Shown here: piece by piece, positions 1 to 10,942 of the stretch
Numbering within the stretch: the first letter of the stretch is position 1
Layout of the letters: each line of letters begins with the position of its first letter
Assembly (NCBI GenBank): GCA_963383645.1
Contig: OY726557.1
Coordinates: forward strand, 124,981,395 to 125,045,394
Source of the DNA: Muscardinus avellanarius
Taxonomy: Eukaryota > Chordata > Mammalia > Rodentia > Gliridae
DNA: 64,000 bases
Direction: 5' to 3'
The notes under the pieces: model-generated
Databases searched by the model: none
The model's input: the letters and a program-made list of their open reading frames with translations, nothing else
What the model was told of the DNA's origin: nothing
Made by a program: the position numbers and the translations under genes

Positions 1-175
1 CAGAGGGGATAGCAGTGGAGAGGAACCTGGGCTGGAGCCCTACCCCTTCCATCCTACCGATCATCCTGCTTTCAAGTATCATCTCTGGGACTACATCAAG
101 CACACTCCTTCCCTTACTGGTAAATACTCTCTGAGCCCCCTAGAGGAACTCGCCATTTGGCAGAAAGGAGAGGGA
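1..175. other. Intergenic DNA downstream of VSIG2
   Basis: No exon, SINE or polyadenylation signal is recognised in either strand. By synteny with human 11q24.2 the plus-strand gene NRGN would end a short way outside the left edge, tail to tail with VSIG2. That is inference and cannot be seen here. Confidence 0.5.
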
Positions 176-196
176 GACCGTATGGTACCCAAAGAC

Positions 197-202
197 TTTA
201 AT
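197..202 (-). terminator. VSIG2: VSIG2 polyadenylation signal ATTAAA
   Basis: ATTAAA on the minus strand lies 45 nt after the stop codon and is followed by a T/G-containing stretch. Cleavage would fall near 175-185, giving a very short 3' UTR of about 70 nt. No alternative AATAAA lies between the stop and the window edge. Confidence 0.65.
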
Positions 203-246
203 GAGCGTTGATGTTCCCCTCAGCGCCCTCCGGGGACCAGGGGGAG

Positions 247-379
247 TCAGACAACAGTAGGGAGCTTAGACTTGGTGCTCGTCACAGTGCTGGCAGATGG
301 GGACCTCTCCAGGAGCCCTTTGCTAGAATCCATCTTCATAGAAGCTTGCTCAGAAATTCCAGGCGCCATAGCATCCTCC
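247..379 (-). CDS. VSIG2: VSIG2 coding exon 7 (cytoplasmic tail, stop)
   Basis: Acceptor CCATCAG. It encodes [11 protein letters not shown] through the Ser/Thr-rich [15 protein letters not shown] and ends TVV, with the stop TGA at 249-247. The frame joins exon 6 exactly. Confidence 0.95.
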
Positions 380-2283
380 CTGATGGACAGACACATTCTT
401 ACTGAGGCTAGAACCAGCCTTCAGAAGACCGCCATCGTCTAGCCCAGGGAATTTTACATTTTACTGTGCATGAGAGTCATCTGCAGAGCTTTGATTAAAA
501 TGAGAATTCCAGGCCGGGCGTGGTGGAGCACGCTTGATAATCCCCGCGCTTGGGAGGCAGAGACAGGAGGATCACGCAGGTTCTAAGCCAGCCGCACTGG
601 CTTAGGAGACCCTGTTTCCAAAAATAAAATAGGTCTGGGAGTGTAGCCCGGAGATAGACCGGCTTCCAAGAACCCCAGTACCACCAAAATAAAATAAAAT
701 AAAATGAGAATTCCACGCCCAGTCTCTCCCAGCGTACAAACACACCAGAGTCTGATCTAGGAGGCCTAACAACTGGTCTGAAACTGAAAGTTTTAACAAG
801 TTTCTGGTGATACCTGTCTAGGTCATCTGAGGACTACACTTTAAATTTTTTGGTCTGATCCAATTCTGGACCCTACAACTTGGATGACAAAAGCAGTTTT
901 GGCCTCCCTGGCTCCACACATAACTAAATTCAGCTTTGTTCAGCTGATCAGGGCAAATTCAATGCCTGGTGCTCACCTCTCACCCCTACTTCCAAGTAGT
1001 CATATATATTATATATATCAATCAGTCATATATATGTGATTTATGCCTTATATATAATATATGCTTTATATATGATAATGCCTTAAAAATAGGAAAGTAA
1101 ACACCTCAAGTATGAAGAGGCACAGGACAGTCCTGCCAACTGAGCCATCCGTACCCCAGTCCCTCCATCCTGTCCCCCTTGCTCACACACTTAAATGCAT
1201 AGGCTCTGCTGCCACCAAATGCCAGGGTTGTGCAGCATTTGCTTCCCCAGAACACTTTAACCCAGGCCCTTTCTCCCTCCCTGCACTCCCTCCCCCCACC
1301 AGCCCTCCTGCTCACCGAAGATCACTACCCCCATAGGTCTCTTGGGGCTTCTTCTTCCTGTCTCTCTGGAACCTGATCAAGCAGAACGCAGCAACTGACA
1401 GCAGCAGCACACCCAGGAGCACCCCGATCAGAGTCCCAGCCACTCGGCCTTTGGAGGAGTCTAAGGAGACACATGCCCCTGAGAGCTACAGAACTCCCTT
1501 GGCCCATCCTCAGGCAGCTTTATGCAGCCTCCCCAAGTTGTGCTTTCCAGCCCAGCCTCTGCCCAACATCTCCTACCAGTCACAGAGAGGGTCAGCTCAC
1601 AGGATGCACTGCCCATCTGGTTGGTGGCCACGCAGCGGTAGGTGCCCGAGGAGGTCAGGGAGAGGTTGGTGAGAATGAGTTGGCCAGACACCTCATCTGG
1701 AGGATGAAGAGGAAGTGTGCTATCACCCATCTGACTCACATTGAGCACCTGTTGTAAGGATACATCCATCCTTAAAATGACCCTGCCAGAGAGGGACCAG
1801 CCTCATTTGATTGGTGGAAAAGCTGACTTAGAGAAAGTAAATAATCTGAGACAAGTCAAAAAATAATTCCAAAGCCACTATAACTTCTACTCTCTTACCA
1901 CCTCACACAGCTGCTTTTTCAGATATGGGGGGACGGTGCACACATTATGGTGATGGAACGGGGTGAGATGCTTACTGCCTGAGGTCAGGTCCTAGTGGGG
2001 GTTAAAGGGTTGATTACTGAAAATCGCATCCTCTGGGGGTGGCTCTAAGCTGACCCAAGTCTTTTTTGAAATGCTTATTTTAGAAGGCAGAACCCAGCCA
2101 GGCATAGTGGCACATGCCTGTAATTCCAGCGCTTGGGAGGTTGAGACCAGAGGATTGTAGGTTCGTGGCTAGCCTCAGCTACTCATAGAGACTCAGTTTC
2201 AAAATTAAGGAAATAAGATAAAACAAGGCTGGAGGTGTAGCTCAGAGGTAGAATGCCCCTAGGTAGGGCCAATCCCCAGTAGC

Positions 2284-2333
<50 letters not shown>

Positions 2334-4643
2334 AAGAGAAGAGAAGGGAAGGAAGGAAGGAAGGAGATGAGGAGAGGAGGAAGAAGGAGGAGGAGGAGGA
2401 GAAAAGAGGAAGAGGAGGATGAGGAGAAAAAGAAAGTGACTTGGGGCTTCTTTCTGGGCTGGGGCGACCAGGAGAGACAAGGCCCAGAAAGAAGCCAAAG
2501 GAAGAGGAAGCTGAGAGGCTAAACTCTTAGGGTGTGGCTGCTCCAGAGAAGCAGCTAAATGATTTCAAGCAGTCCCTGCTACCCTCAGGGAAGATGGAAA
2601 GTTATTCATGACCTTTGAGAAATCTATGCCCTAAGCATGTTGTCACAAGCCTGAAATCCTAGTACTTGGGAGGCAGAGACAAGAGGATCTCACATTTGAG
2701 GCTAGTCTTGGCAACCTTGTGAGATGCTGTTTCAAAAAAAAAAAAAAAAAGGGCTGGAGGTGTAGCTCAGTAGTTGAGTGTCCACGGGCTTAATCCCCAG
2801 TACCACACCAAAAAGAGGGAGGGGGGAATAAATGCCCCCCAGATAGACAAATAGGAATCATAAGCGTGCCCTCTGCCTCTGCTTTCTTTCAGAATATAGG
2901 GAGAACATTTAGCAGGAGAAATGCTGCTCAGGAACGCAGGCACAGAGTGTGCAGGAAGACATAAAGGGAACCATCCAAGGAAGAGGCAGGGGAAGGTGTA
3001 GTGGGTTGTCTCCCACTCCTAGTCATAGAACTGTGGATGTAGTGTGTGGGGTTTCGAGAGCAGATTTAGCCAGTGTCCACTTCCCTCTTCCTGATGCCCT
3101 GTGCCCTTACCTTGAACCATGTTGCCAGGAGGTGTAGGGGAAGACCCCAGGTGCACCCACTTGTACACTGGCTTGGGAGCTCCCCGGGAAGAGCTGCATC
3201 TTAGTTCGGTAGAACCTCCCACGGCGGTTGGCCCGCTCTGGCTGCACAGGGGGTTGCTGGGGGGCACTGCAGAAGTCACAGGAGTGCCTCGGTGACCTTC
3301 TGGCCCCCAGCCCCTTGAGCTACATTTCCCGCGTCAAAACCCCTACCAAATAGTGGTTCGCTTTTCTTCACACCACTGCATCCCCGGGAAGTTGGAAATT
3401 CTGATTGCTAGCAAAATCTTCCTCAGGTGGACCCAAAATCTGCATTAATATAAGATCCACCCATGGGTTCCCATTTCTCTGGGCCTACATAGAGAAAGTC
3501 TCTGCTCCACAGGACAGCTCTTCAGATAGTTGAATACAGCAGCTATATACAATATGCTAGGTCTTTTCCATTAAAACATCCCTTGTCTCTAATTGTTTCT
3601 TGTGGTTGGTTGTTCACCTCTGTGCAGGCTCTAATTTGAGGTGAGCTGGAAGCTCAATAAACCAAGGGGGTGCTCAGTGATAGGGAGGGGCCTTTTCCTT
3701 TAATGGCCACTCCCTTGGGAGGGACAGAATCCAAATCTGAGTTACTAATGGGAGGTTCCTGACTAATGGATCCGGTGGGGGCATGACTCAGATCCCCATA
3801 TAAGGAAAGGGCTTTCCCTTGGTTACTTTTCCTTTGTTACTAGGCCCTAGGGGAGGAGACATTCTCCATGAAGGGTGGAGCTGGAGTAGGACCTTCTAGT
3901 TTAGTAGAAGTCCTGGGGAGGGATTTCTAGCCCTGTTCTAGCCCTCTGCTTGGGCTAAAAATCAGGAGAAAGACATTTAGCAAGCCCAGCACAGGCTTCC
4001 AGTGTATGTGGGTGGTTAGTGGGTCCCCGGCCTGCCTTACCTAACACAGTAAAGTTGATTAACCCCAACCCGTTGGTGTAGAAGTCTGGCGGATTGTTAA
4101 CTTGGCAGAGGTAGGTTCCGGTATCTGAGGATCGGACATCAGTCAATTTCAGGGTGGCCACCCCTGTTGTGGGGGGGTTCTGGAGCAGGCTGGCCCGCTC
4201 TGCCTTAGAACCAGTGGGGTAGAGATGGCCATTGGTGAAGTACAGGATCTGAGAAGAGGCAGAAGACACACATTGGTTCTCCCTTCTGCCTGGCATCAGC
4301 TCCACAGTGCTCCCACATGGAAGCCCAGTGAGTCCCCCCACTTAAGCCAGCCAGGGAGGTTGGCACTCTGTAGCCCCAACTTTGAATGAGTCAACACAAT
4401 CCTATCAACATCACTCCTCAGTGTCAGTGGGTTTAGAATCCCAAACTGGGACTTCACTAACCCAGGAGAGTTGGATATAGACACCAGGAGAGAAAGAGAT
4501 GATATCCAGTCCAATTTTTTTTTTTGGAAACAGGGTCTCTTAAGTCAGTGGAGGCTGGCTTCAAACCTGCGTGATTTGTGATCCTCCTGTTTCAGCCTCC
4601 CAAGTGTGGGGATTACAAGCGTGTGCCACCACTCCCCGGCTTC

Positions 4644-4701
<58 letters not shown>

Positions 4702-4892
4702 GTGGTGCTGGGGATTAAACCCAGTGGCATTCTATCTCCGAGCTACACCCCTAGCCCGATTTTTAATTCTTTATTTTAAAACAGGGTCTCACTAAATTGC
4801 TGAGGCTGGCCATCAACCTGCAATCCTATCTCAGGCTCCCAAATCCTAGAATTACAGGAATGTGCCACCATGCCCGGCTCCTATGTACCATT

Positions 4893-4931
<39 letters not shown>

Positions 4932-5914
4932 TTTTGGTACTGGGGATGGAACCCAGGGGCATTCTACCTCTGAGCTACAACCCCAGCTGTATTTTTCATT
5001 CTTTATTTTGAAAAAGGGTCTCACTAAATAGGTCACCGCCTGCCACGAACCTGTGATCCTTTCTGTCTTAGCCTCCCAAGTACTGAGATTACAAACATGC
5101 ACCACCACGCCCATTTACCTATTAATCCAACCAATGCTGATCCCCAAGCACCCCGCACCCCCCCACACACACACACACACTGAGTGGGCCCTAGGTTCCC
5201 AGCCAGTCCCCATGGCACATTCGCCCTCCACTCACGGGATGGGATGCTGAGGCCGGCTTTCCCGGCTGCAGGAAGCTCCACTCCAGAGCGAAGCTGTCTC
5301 CCACCGACGTGCTGTAGCTACAGGTCAGCTCGGCAGTGCCGCCCTCCGGGGCGCTCAGTGGCTCTGCGGGCACCGTCACCTCCACTGCCAGCCCTGGGGC
5401 TGAGGACGCAGAGGGAGACCAGGACCCCAACCCGGTGATCCAGAGGGCCCAACACACATTGCAGCGTCTACACCAAAGGTTGGGGACTCTTCCCCACATC
5501 GAAACCCTGATCCAATTCCTCCTTCTCAAAGCCTGAGATTTCCGGGAGGGAGGGAAGGGAACCACAGCCCAGCCGGATTTTTGTGGGTAAAAGGGCCAGG
5601 GCCGAGGCTGGGCCAGGTATGCGGGTGTGTTGGCAGGAAGAGGAAAACAATAGTCCTATGGTGGGGTGGTTAAGCCCAGCTCCCCGTCAGCTGGCAGGCC
5701 TCTTTCCTTCTGGACGCCCCCTGCCAGGCCCACTGCAGCCTCCTGGGCCCCAGGGCCCCTGCAGCCCTAGCCCACCCGGCTGCAATCCTGCAAGCCCCAC
5801 CCTGCCTCTCCCTCCCAGCTCCTCACCACTGAGGCTCACAAAGCCCAGCAGGGCCCCGCAGAAGAAAGGCCCCCATGGCAGCCTGGTGGTGTCCAAGTCC
5901 TGCTGTCCTGCCAT
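247..5914 (-). CDS. VSIG2: VSIG2, V-set and immunoglobulin domain-containing protein 2 (7 coding exons)
   Basis: Spliced frame, in transcript order: 5914-5827, 5393-5236, 4248-4041, 3266-3111, 1696-1577, 1460-1316, 379-247. This gives 1008 nt, or 335 aa. Human VSIG2 is 327 aa as I recall it, and identity is obvious along the length. Visible parts are a hydrophobic signal segment (about residues 14-30), a V-set Ig domain with the Cys54/Cys130 pair and the DTGTYLC motif, a C2-type domain with Cys159, 175, 225 and 236, a membrane helix at about 248-271, and a Ser/Thr/Lys-rich tail ending in TVV. The product is a single-pass adhesion protein of the CTX/JAM type, and its ligand is not settled. The 3' end faces the left window edge and the 5' end faces the ESAM 3' end. 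The oddity is the N-terminus: the first in-frame ATG gives [15 protein letters not shown] before the conserved leader, longer than the human start. Gene identity is near certain; the start codon is less so. Confidence 0.96.
450..845. repeat. MER5A-like hAT transposon fossil, split by a SINE
   Basis: The segments 450-511 and 716-845 resemble a non-autonomous MER5A element on the strand carrying a 'tgtgcat..agtcatctg' end, a central 'agagtctgat' and a distal 'tttctggtgat...actaca' end. The SINE at 512-700 interrupts it. The identification is from memory of the consensus. Confidence 0.6.
512..700 (+). repeat. B1-dID-type SINE, 'aggaacccc' subfamily
   Basis: It begins GGCCGGGCGTGGTGG, has the GCAGGTTC left B box, a 'ccctgtttcc' linker, then 'ggtctgggagtgtagcccggag' and the tail AACCCCAGTACCACC plus (AAAAT)n. 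A perfect 15-bp target-site duplication AAAATGAGAATTCCA lies at 497-511 and 701-715. Confidence 0.9.
1316..1460 (-). CDS. VSIG2: VSIG2 coding exon 6 (transmembrane)
   Basis: Acceptor CCTTAG, donor GTGAGC, leaving in phase 2. It encodes the membrane helix [18 protein letters not shown], then a basic stop-transfer stretch (RFQRDRKKK) and ETYGGSDL. Confidence 0.95.
1577..1696 (-). CDS. VSIG2: VSIG2 coding exon 5 (second half of C2 domain)
   Basis: Acceptor CATCCTCCAG, donor GTAGGA, phase 1. It runs from [14 protein letters not shown] to ELTLSVT, with SSGTYRC (Cys225) and Cys236. NLS is a possible glycosylation site. Confidence 0.96.
2094..2440 (+). repeat. B1-dID SINE, then (AC)n and purine-rich microsatellite
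   Basis: A full SINE at 2094-2286 in VSIG2 intron 4 ends in an (AC)n tract at 2287-2329. About 110 nt of GGAA/GAGGA-type purine-only sequence follows, to 2435. The intron 5' part lies at higher coordinates. Confidence 0.85.
2628..2812 (+). repeat. B1-dID SINE
   Basis: Left half with 'aatcctagtacttgggaggc', a poly(A) linker of 17 A, then an ID-like half (ggctggaggtgtagctcag to ccccagtaccacacc). Intronic in VSIG2. Confidence 0.85.
3111..3266 (-). CDS. VSIG2: VSIG2 coding exon 4 (first half of C2 domain)
   Basis: Acceptor TTCTGCAG, donor GTAAGG, phase 1. It runs from [12 protein letters not shown] to PGNMVQ, with Cys159 and Cys175. Confidence 0.95.
4041..4248 (-). CDS. VSIG2: VSIG2 coding exon 3 (second half of V-set domain)
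   Basis: Acceptor TTCTCAG, donor GTAAGG, phase 1. It runs from [15 protein letters not shown] to [10 protein letters not shown] and carries SDTGTYLC with Cys130 of the V-set disulphide. NFT is a possible N-glycosylation site. Confidence 0.96.
4515..5115 (-). repeat. Three reverse SINEs separated by (CT)n and (TTTA)n
   Basis: 4515-4640 is a lone B1-like half. 4644-4699 is a (CT)n tract. 4700-4880 is a full reverse SINE. 4888-4934 is (TTTA)n, and 4935-5115 is a second full reverse SINE. All lie in VSIG2 intron 2, and the tracts sit where SINE tails would be. Confidence 0.85.
5236..5393 (-). CDS. VSIG2: VSIG2 coding exon 2 (first half of V-set domain)
   Basis: Acceptor CCCCAG, donor GTGAG, leaving in phase 0. 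It encodes [13 protein letters not shown] through SASHP and includes the B-strand Cys54 (ELTCSYS) and the core Trp (LEW). Confidence 0.95.
5827..5914 (-). CDS. VSIG2: VSIG2 coding exon 1 (leader)
   Basis: Encodes residues 1-29 plus one base. It ends CTCAGTG before the donor GTGAGG (phase 1). The conserved leader part is [14 protein letters not shown]. The ATG at 5914 is the nearest in-frame ATG; another in-frame ATG lies 17 codons further upstream, at 5965. Confidence 0.85.
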
Positions 5915-7690
5915 CTGTTGGTCTGTCTGGGTGTCTGGGTCTAAGTAAGAAAAGGCAGCACCCAAAGGTAGCCACCTGGTGCTGTGCTGGGCTGGAGTGA
6001 GACTGGCCGGCTATCTCAGAGCAAACAAGGGGAGAGGCCAGCACCTTCAGGTAGAGAAGGGCGGCTCCCTTCTCCAGACCCAGTTCTGAAACCACTCATG
6101 CCCTGCATCCTTTTCCTTCCTCTTCTCCCCAATTGCTGAAGCTTTCAGGCCTGGAAAAAGGAAAAAGGTCTGGGAATGGGGGTGGGCACCCTGCCAGCCA
6201 GGGCTCAGAACTAGAGCCAGGTGTGATGGCACACGCCTATCATCCCTTCTTGGGAGGCTGAGATACTCGGAGGATCACAGGTTTGAGGCCAAATTCAGGA
6301 ACTTATCAACACCTGCAGAAATTTAGTGAGGCCTTTAGCAACTTAACGAGACTCTGTTTCCAAATAAAAATTTAAAAGAGCCAGGGAGCCAGGAGTGGTG
6401 GCACACGCTTGTAATCCCAGCATTTGGGAGGCTGACACAGGAGGATCGCAGTTCGTGGACAGCTTCAACTACTTAGTGAGGCCGTCCACAACTTAGTGAG
6501 ACCCTGTTTCTAAATAAGGAATGAAAAATAGGGCTGGTCGTGTAGCTCAGAGGTAGAATGCCCCTGGGTTCCATCCCTAATACCACCACCAAAAACTAAA
6601 GCTGCACATGGCAGCCCAGTAATCCCAGTACTGGAAGGCTAAGACAAGAGGATTGCAGGTTTGCAGCCAGCCTCAGCAACTTAGTGAGATCCTATGTATC
6701 TTAGCAAGACCCTATTTCAAAATAAAATAATAGAGCTGGGGGTATAGTTAGTGCAGAGGCAGAATGTCTCTGGGTTCAAGCCCTTGTATTACAAACAAAA
6801 ACAAAAAACAACCAAAAAAAACAAAAAACAAAAAACAAAAAAAACCTGGAGCTGTGTAGGGAGTGTCTTTGGAAGAAAAGGAGGCACTCTGACACCCAGA
6901 ACAGGCAGCTTGGGGCCTTCTGTGCTGCTCATGCACTCCAGGGTGTATCCCCTTTCTGGCTCCATCACAGATTCTTGTTCCTCCCAAGCCCTTCTTTTTA
7001 CCACTGGCTGGTGGAGCAGTCTCCATGGAAACAACACTGGGCTTCCTCATTCCCAGAAAAACAAATCTAGAGTCCTCCATCCTTAGAAAAGAACACGGCA
7101 GAGTTTGGATATAAATGTGCACCACAAAGCCGAGTTGTGGTGGCGCACGCTTGTAATTCCAGCATATGGGAGGCTGAGACAGGAGGATCACGGTTCAAGG
7201 ACAGCCTCAGCTACTTAGTGAGGCCCTTTGCAACTCAGTGAGACCCTGTTTTGAAATAAAGAATAAAAATAGGTCTGGGGGTGTAGTTTGGAGGTAGAAT
7301 GCCCCTGGGTTCCATCTCTAGTACAGCGGGGGGGAAGCATACCCAGCTCTCCCTCAATATCAAAAAGGGCTGCTTGTGATGGGCAGTCAGGCGTGTGTGT
7401 GCTGAGGGAAGCCCAGCAAGGTTCCTTTCCCCTACTCTAGAGAGGAAGAGAAAAGGAAGACCCAAAGGACACTCGTCACTTTTGTCCCTTGGCTCTTGGT
7501 GTCCCCCTTTCCACATGATGGCAAATTACCCTTCTAAAAGACTCTGGAAGAGCTATTTTGAGCCAGTAAGCTCTGAGGCTTGTGGAGAAGCCATCCTGGG
7601 TACAGAACTGGGTAGGACCCACTTTGTATCCTCCTGAAGCTCAGCTTCTGGGAATTCCCAGTTGGAAAGAATAGTCAGTCCTGATTCTAT
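5915..7690. other. VSIG2-ESAM spacer: VSIG2 promoter region and SINEs
   Basis: About 1.8 kb separates the VSIG2 start from the ESAM polyadenylation site. The first 300 bp upstream of VSIG2 (to about 6212) is unique and without an evident TATA box. The rest is mostly plus-oriented SINEs at 6213-6380 (left half only), 6385-6595, 6600-6800 and 7130-7330. The unique block at 7340-7690 precedes the ESAM 3' end. No coding exon is seen. Confidence 0.7.
6213..7330 (+). repeat. Cluster of four plus-strand B1-dID SINEs
   Basis: A left half at 6213-6380 and full copies at 6385-6595, 6600-6800 and 7130-7330. Each carries the ID-like ending with variants of 'gggttccatccctaatacc'. Lengths are about 200 bp. 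Confidence 0.85.
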
Positions 7691-7705
7691 ATAAACACAT
7701 GCATC

Positions 7706-7711
7706 TTTATT
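7706..7711 (-). terminator. ESAM: ESAM polyadenylation signal AATAAA
   Basis: AATAAA on the minus strand lies about 460 nt after the ESAM stop and is followed by GATGCATGTGTTTATATAG, a GT-rich downstream element. The 3' UTR would run from 8169 to about 7690. Confidence 0.75.
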
Positions 7712-8169
7712 GAGATTTGCAAAATAAAAACAAAATGCATACAGTCAAGTTAGTTTTAAAAATGTCTCCCCGATTCCCTGCTGCAACAAACCCAACCAAG
7801 CCAGCAGGGCAGGTTTTATTAATGCAGGGAGCCGGAGTGGCAGCAAAGGACAGTGTTAGGTATGGGTGGGGTAGACATCAAGGGGGCCCAAGGCTCATTG
7901 ACTGGAGGTCTCCTCCAGGCCCCTTGGAAGTAGCCCATCTCAGCAGCAGTCTGCTGGCTTCCCCCCATCCCAGGCCCACTGCCTCTTCTCTTTTGACCTC
8001 CTGGATATTTGGGTCTTAGTGAGAGCCAGTTTCAGTAAAGAGAGGTAGGAGTGGCGGACTGGAGGTCTAGAGCGTGGCTACCCTCACAAGCCCCAGGCCT
8101 CTTGTGCAAAGGGTGACCCTTAGAGGGACCAGACACACCAGATTGTTTAGTCTACGAGTGCCAAGGCCA

Positions 8170-8485
8170 TCACACCAGAGACCCAGCCTGATTCTGGGCA
8201 GGCACCATCACGGGGACAGCACCCATGCGGCTCAGGGCAGAGGATGAAACTTCGCCAGGCCTGGGCAACACTGGCTGAGGGTGGGCCCCATCAGTCCTGG
8301 GCAGTCTCGGTGAAGACAGAGCCTGGCTGGAGAGACTGGGTGTGGGGGTCAGTGTACCAGCCCTGGGAGGTAGATGGGGTGCCCGGTGGGCTCGCGCTGA
8401 GGTGACCGAGGAAAGAGTCCCATTCTTGGAGATTGTGTCTGAGCCCTTGGGCCAGGGCAGGGTCCGGGGAGCAGTGGCATCCTCC
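8170..8485 (-). CDS. ESAM: ESAM coding exon 7 (cytoplasmic tail, stop)
   Basis: Acceptor GATGACTAG. It encodes [17 protein letters not shown], the Pro/Ser-rich tail and [18 protein letters not shown], with the stop TGA at 8172-8170. Confidence 0.97.
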
Positions 8486-9938
8486 CTAGTCATCAAAGAA
8501 GTCATAAGATGTCAGAAGTAGAAGAGAGAAAAAAAGAGGATTTCCAAACACTTTGCATCACTCACTACGTTTACATAGGACACTTCAGCCCTCTTCTCTC
8601 TCTCCCTTAAATCGACCCATAGGAATGATGTTTGGGTTACTACCCACTCTTCAATTCCATGAAAGCTGCCTAGGTTCCCAGACTCTGGGAGGGAAGTTAA
8701 AAAAAGCCCCCATCAGCGAGGTATGGTGGCACATGCCTGTAATCCCAGTACTTGGGAGGCTGAAACAGGAGGATCACAGGTTTGAGGAGAGCCTTAGCAA
8801 AATAGCGAAACTCTCAGCAAACTAGCAAGACCCTGCTTCCAGACAAAAACATTTTTAAAAGGTCTGGGGCCGGGCATGGTGGTGCATGCTTGTAATCCCA
8901 GCACTTGGGAGGCTGAGACAGGAGGATTGCAGGTTTGAAGTCATCCTCAGCAACTCAATGAGGCTCTCAGCAACTAATTGAGACCCTGTTTCCAAATAAA
9001 ATGAGTCTGGGGGTATAGTTGGAGGTAGGAGGCCCCTGAGTTCAAAAGGGCTGGGGGTATAGCTCAGAGGTAGAATGTCGCTGGCTTCAATCCCCAGTAC
9101 CATAAAAAACGGCCCCATTACCCAGAGACCAGGGCTACTTACTTGATATCATTGGCCAGCTCCTCCATGGCCTTGTTCCTGCGTTGGTACAAGAGGACCA
9201 GCCCAGCCAGCAGCACCAATCCAACCAGGGTGCCTACGACCGCTCCAGCAATCACTGCAGCCGTGGGCCCTGGAAAAACCTCGGTGTCAGAGGGAGCTGT
9301 TCTCTGTCCCTCCACAAATCTACTACCCCACTGCCACCACACACACACAAGAGAAAATTCTCTTTTGTCCTGTTAAGAAGAGAAAGTACTGTCAAGCAGA
9401 AAATGGTCAGTCACTGAGCAAACATCTATACATAGCTTCGACTGGGGCAAGCTCCCTTGTCCAATTAGGAGGAAAGGCCTCGGAGGCAGACAGACTTCCA
9501 CCCCTCACAACCAACCCCACCCCACCACTGACCACGCCTCCCCTTCACCACACTTACCCCTCACTGACCTGTGCTCACTTCCAGGGTCACGTTGCAGTGG
9601 GCACTGCCCACCAGGTTGTGGGCCTTGCAGACGTAGACTCCGGACATGGAAGCAGAAAGGTTGGTGAGATGTAAAAACCCCTGGGCGTCATCTGTGGAGG
9701 CAACTTGGCCATCAGTTCAGGAACACTTTTCCTCATGTGAAAAAGAAACCAAACAAGCTGCCCTTCCTCTAGAATGTTCTATTGCCTCTCTGAGAGTCTT
9801 GGCTGGTCCCTGATGGAGGAGAAGGCTGTGACAGCCAGCACGCTGGGCTCTGCTCCCATGGACCGACCAGCTAGCTTAATACCTCTCTCTCTGCCCCCTG
9901 CTCAGTGTCCCCAACTGATATCTGAAAGGAAACGATGC

Positions 9939-9989
<51 letters not shown>

Positions 9990-10890
9990 CAAAACACTAC
10001 TTTTATTTTTATTTCTGGAAGGCAATCTAAAGAGAAGAAAAGAACATTAGGAACCAGAAACCAGAAAACCTGGGCTGCTGAACAGGTCATGCGACCTTAA
10101 GTAAGTTACTTGAAATCCCTGGGTCTCCATTTCTTCATCAATGAAATGGGAGTAATATGTCTAATCATTATAATATTAATATTTATGGGCTACTTACTCT
10201 ATGCCAAAGACTGCTCTACATACTTTACATGTGTTAACTTACCAGAATGTCACAATAAACCTAGGAGATAAGCACTGTTTCAAAAACGAAAAGGTTTTTA
10301 TAATAAAAGTGGTTGAATTCAGCTAAAAGGTATAGCTTGGTGGTAAAGGGCATATTTAGTATATGCAAGGCCCTGACTTCCATTTCCAAAGCACAAACTC
10401 AAAGGTCAGATAAAAAGCAGAAAGAAGCCCGATGTGGTGATGCACGCCTGTAGTTTCAGTAATTGGGAAGCTGAGACAGGAAGATCACAATATCGAGGCC
10501 AACCTCAGTAATTTAGTAAGACCTTCAGAAACTTAGTGAGATCCTGTCTCAAAATGAAAAATAGAAACGGCTGGGGGTAGCTGGGCGTGGTGGTGCACGC
10601 TTGTATTCCCAGGGCTTGGGAGGCAGAGACAGGGAGATCACAGGTTTGTGGCCAGCCTCAGCTACTTAGTGAGGCCCTCCACAACTTAGTGAGACCCTGT
10701 TTCAAAATAAAGAATAAAAAAAAAAAATAGGGCTGGGGGCATAGCTCGGAGGTAGAACGTCCCTGGGTTCAATCCCCAGTACCATACAAAACAAAAAGCA
10801 AAAGAAACAAAAGTAGAAATGGCAGCAAAATGAAAATGTATATATACACCACCTGGATCCAACAGTTGGTAACATTTTGCCATATGTTTG

Positions 10891-10942
<52 letters not shown>

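Noticed and set aside
1..180. Terminal exon of NRGN
   Set aside because: Expected nearby by synteny, but no poly(A) signal on the plus strand or recognisable sequence lies inside the window.
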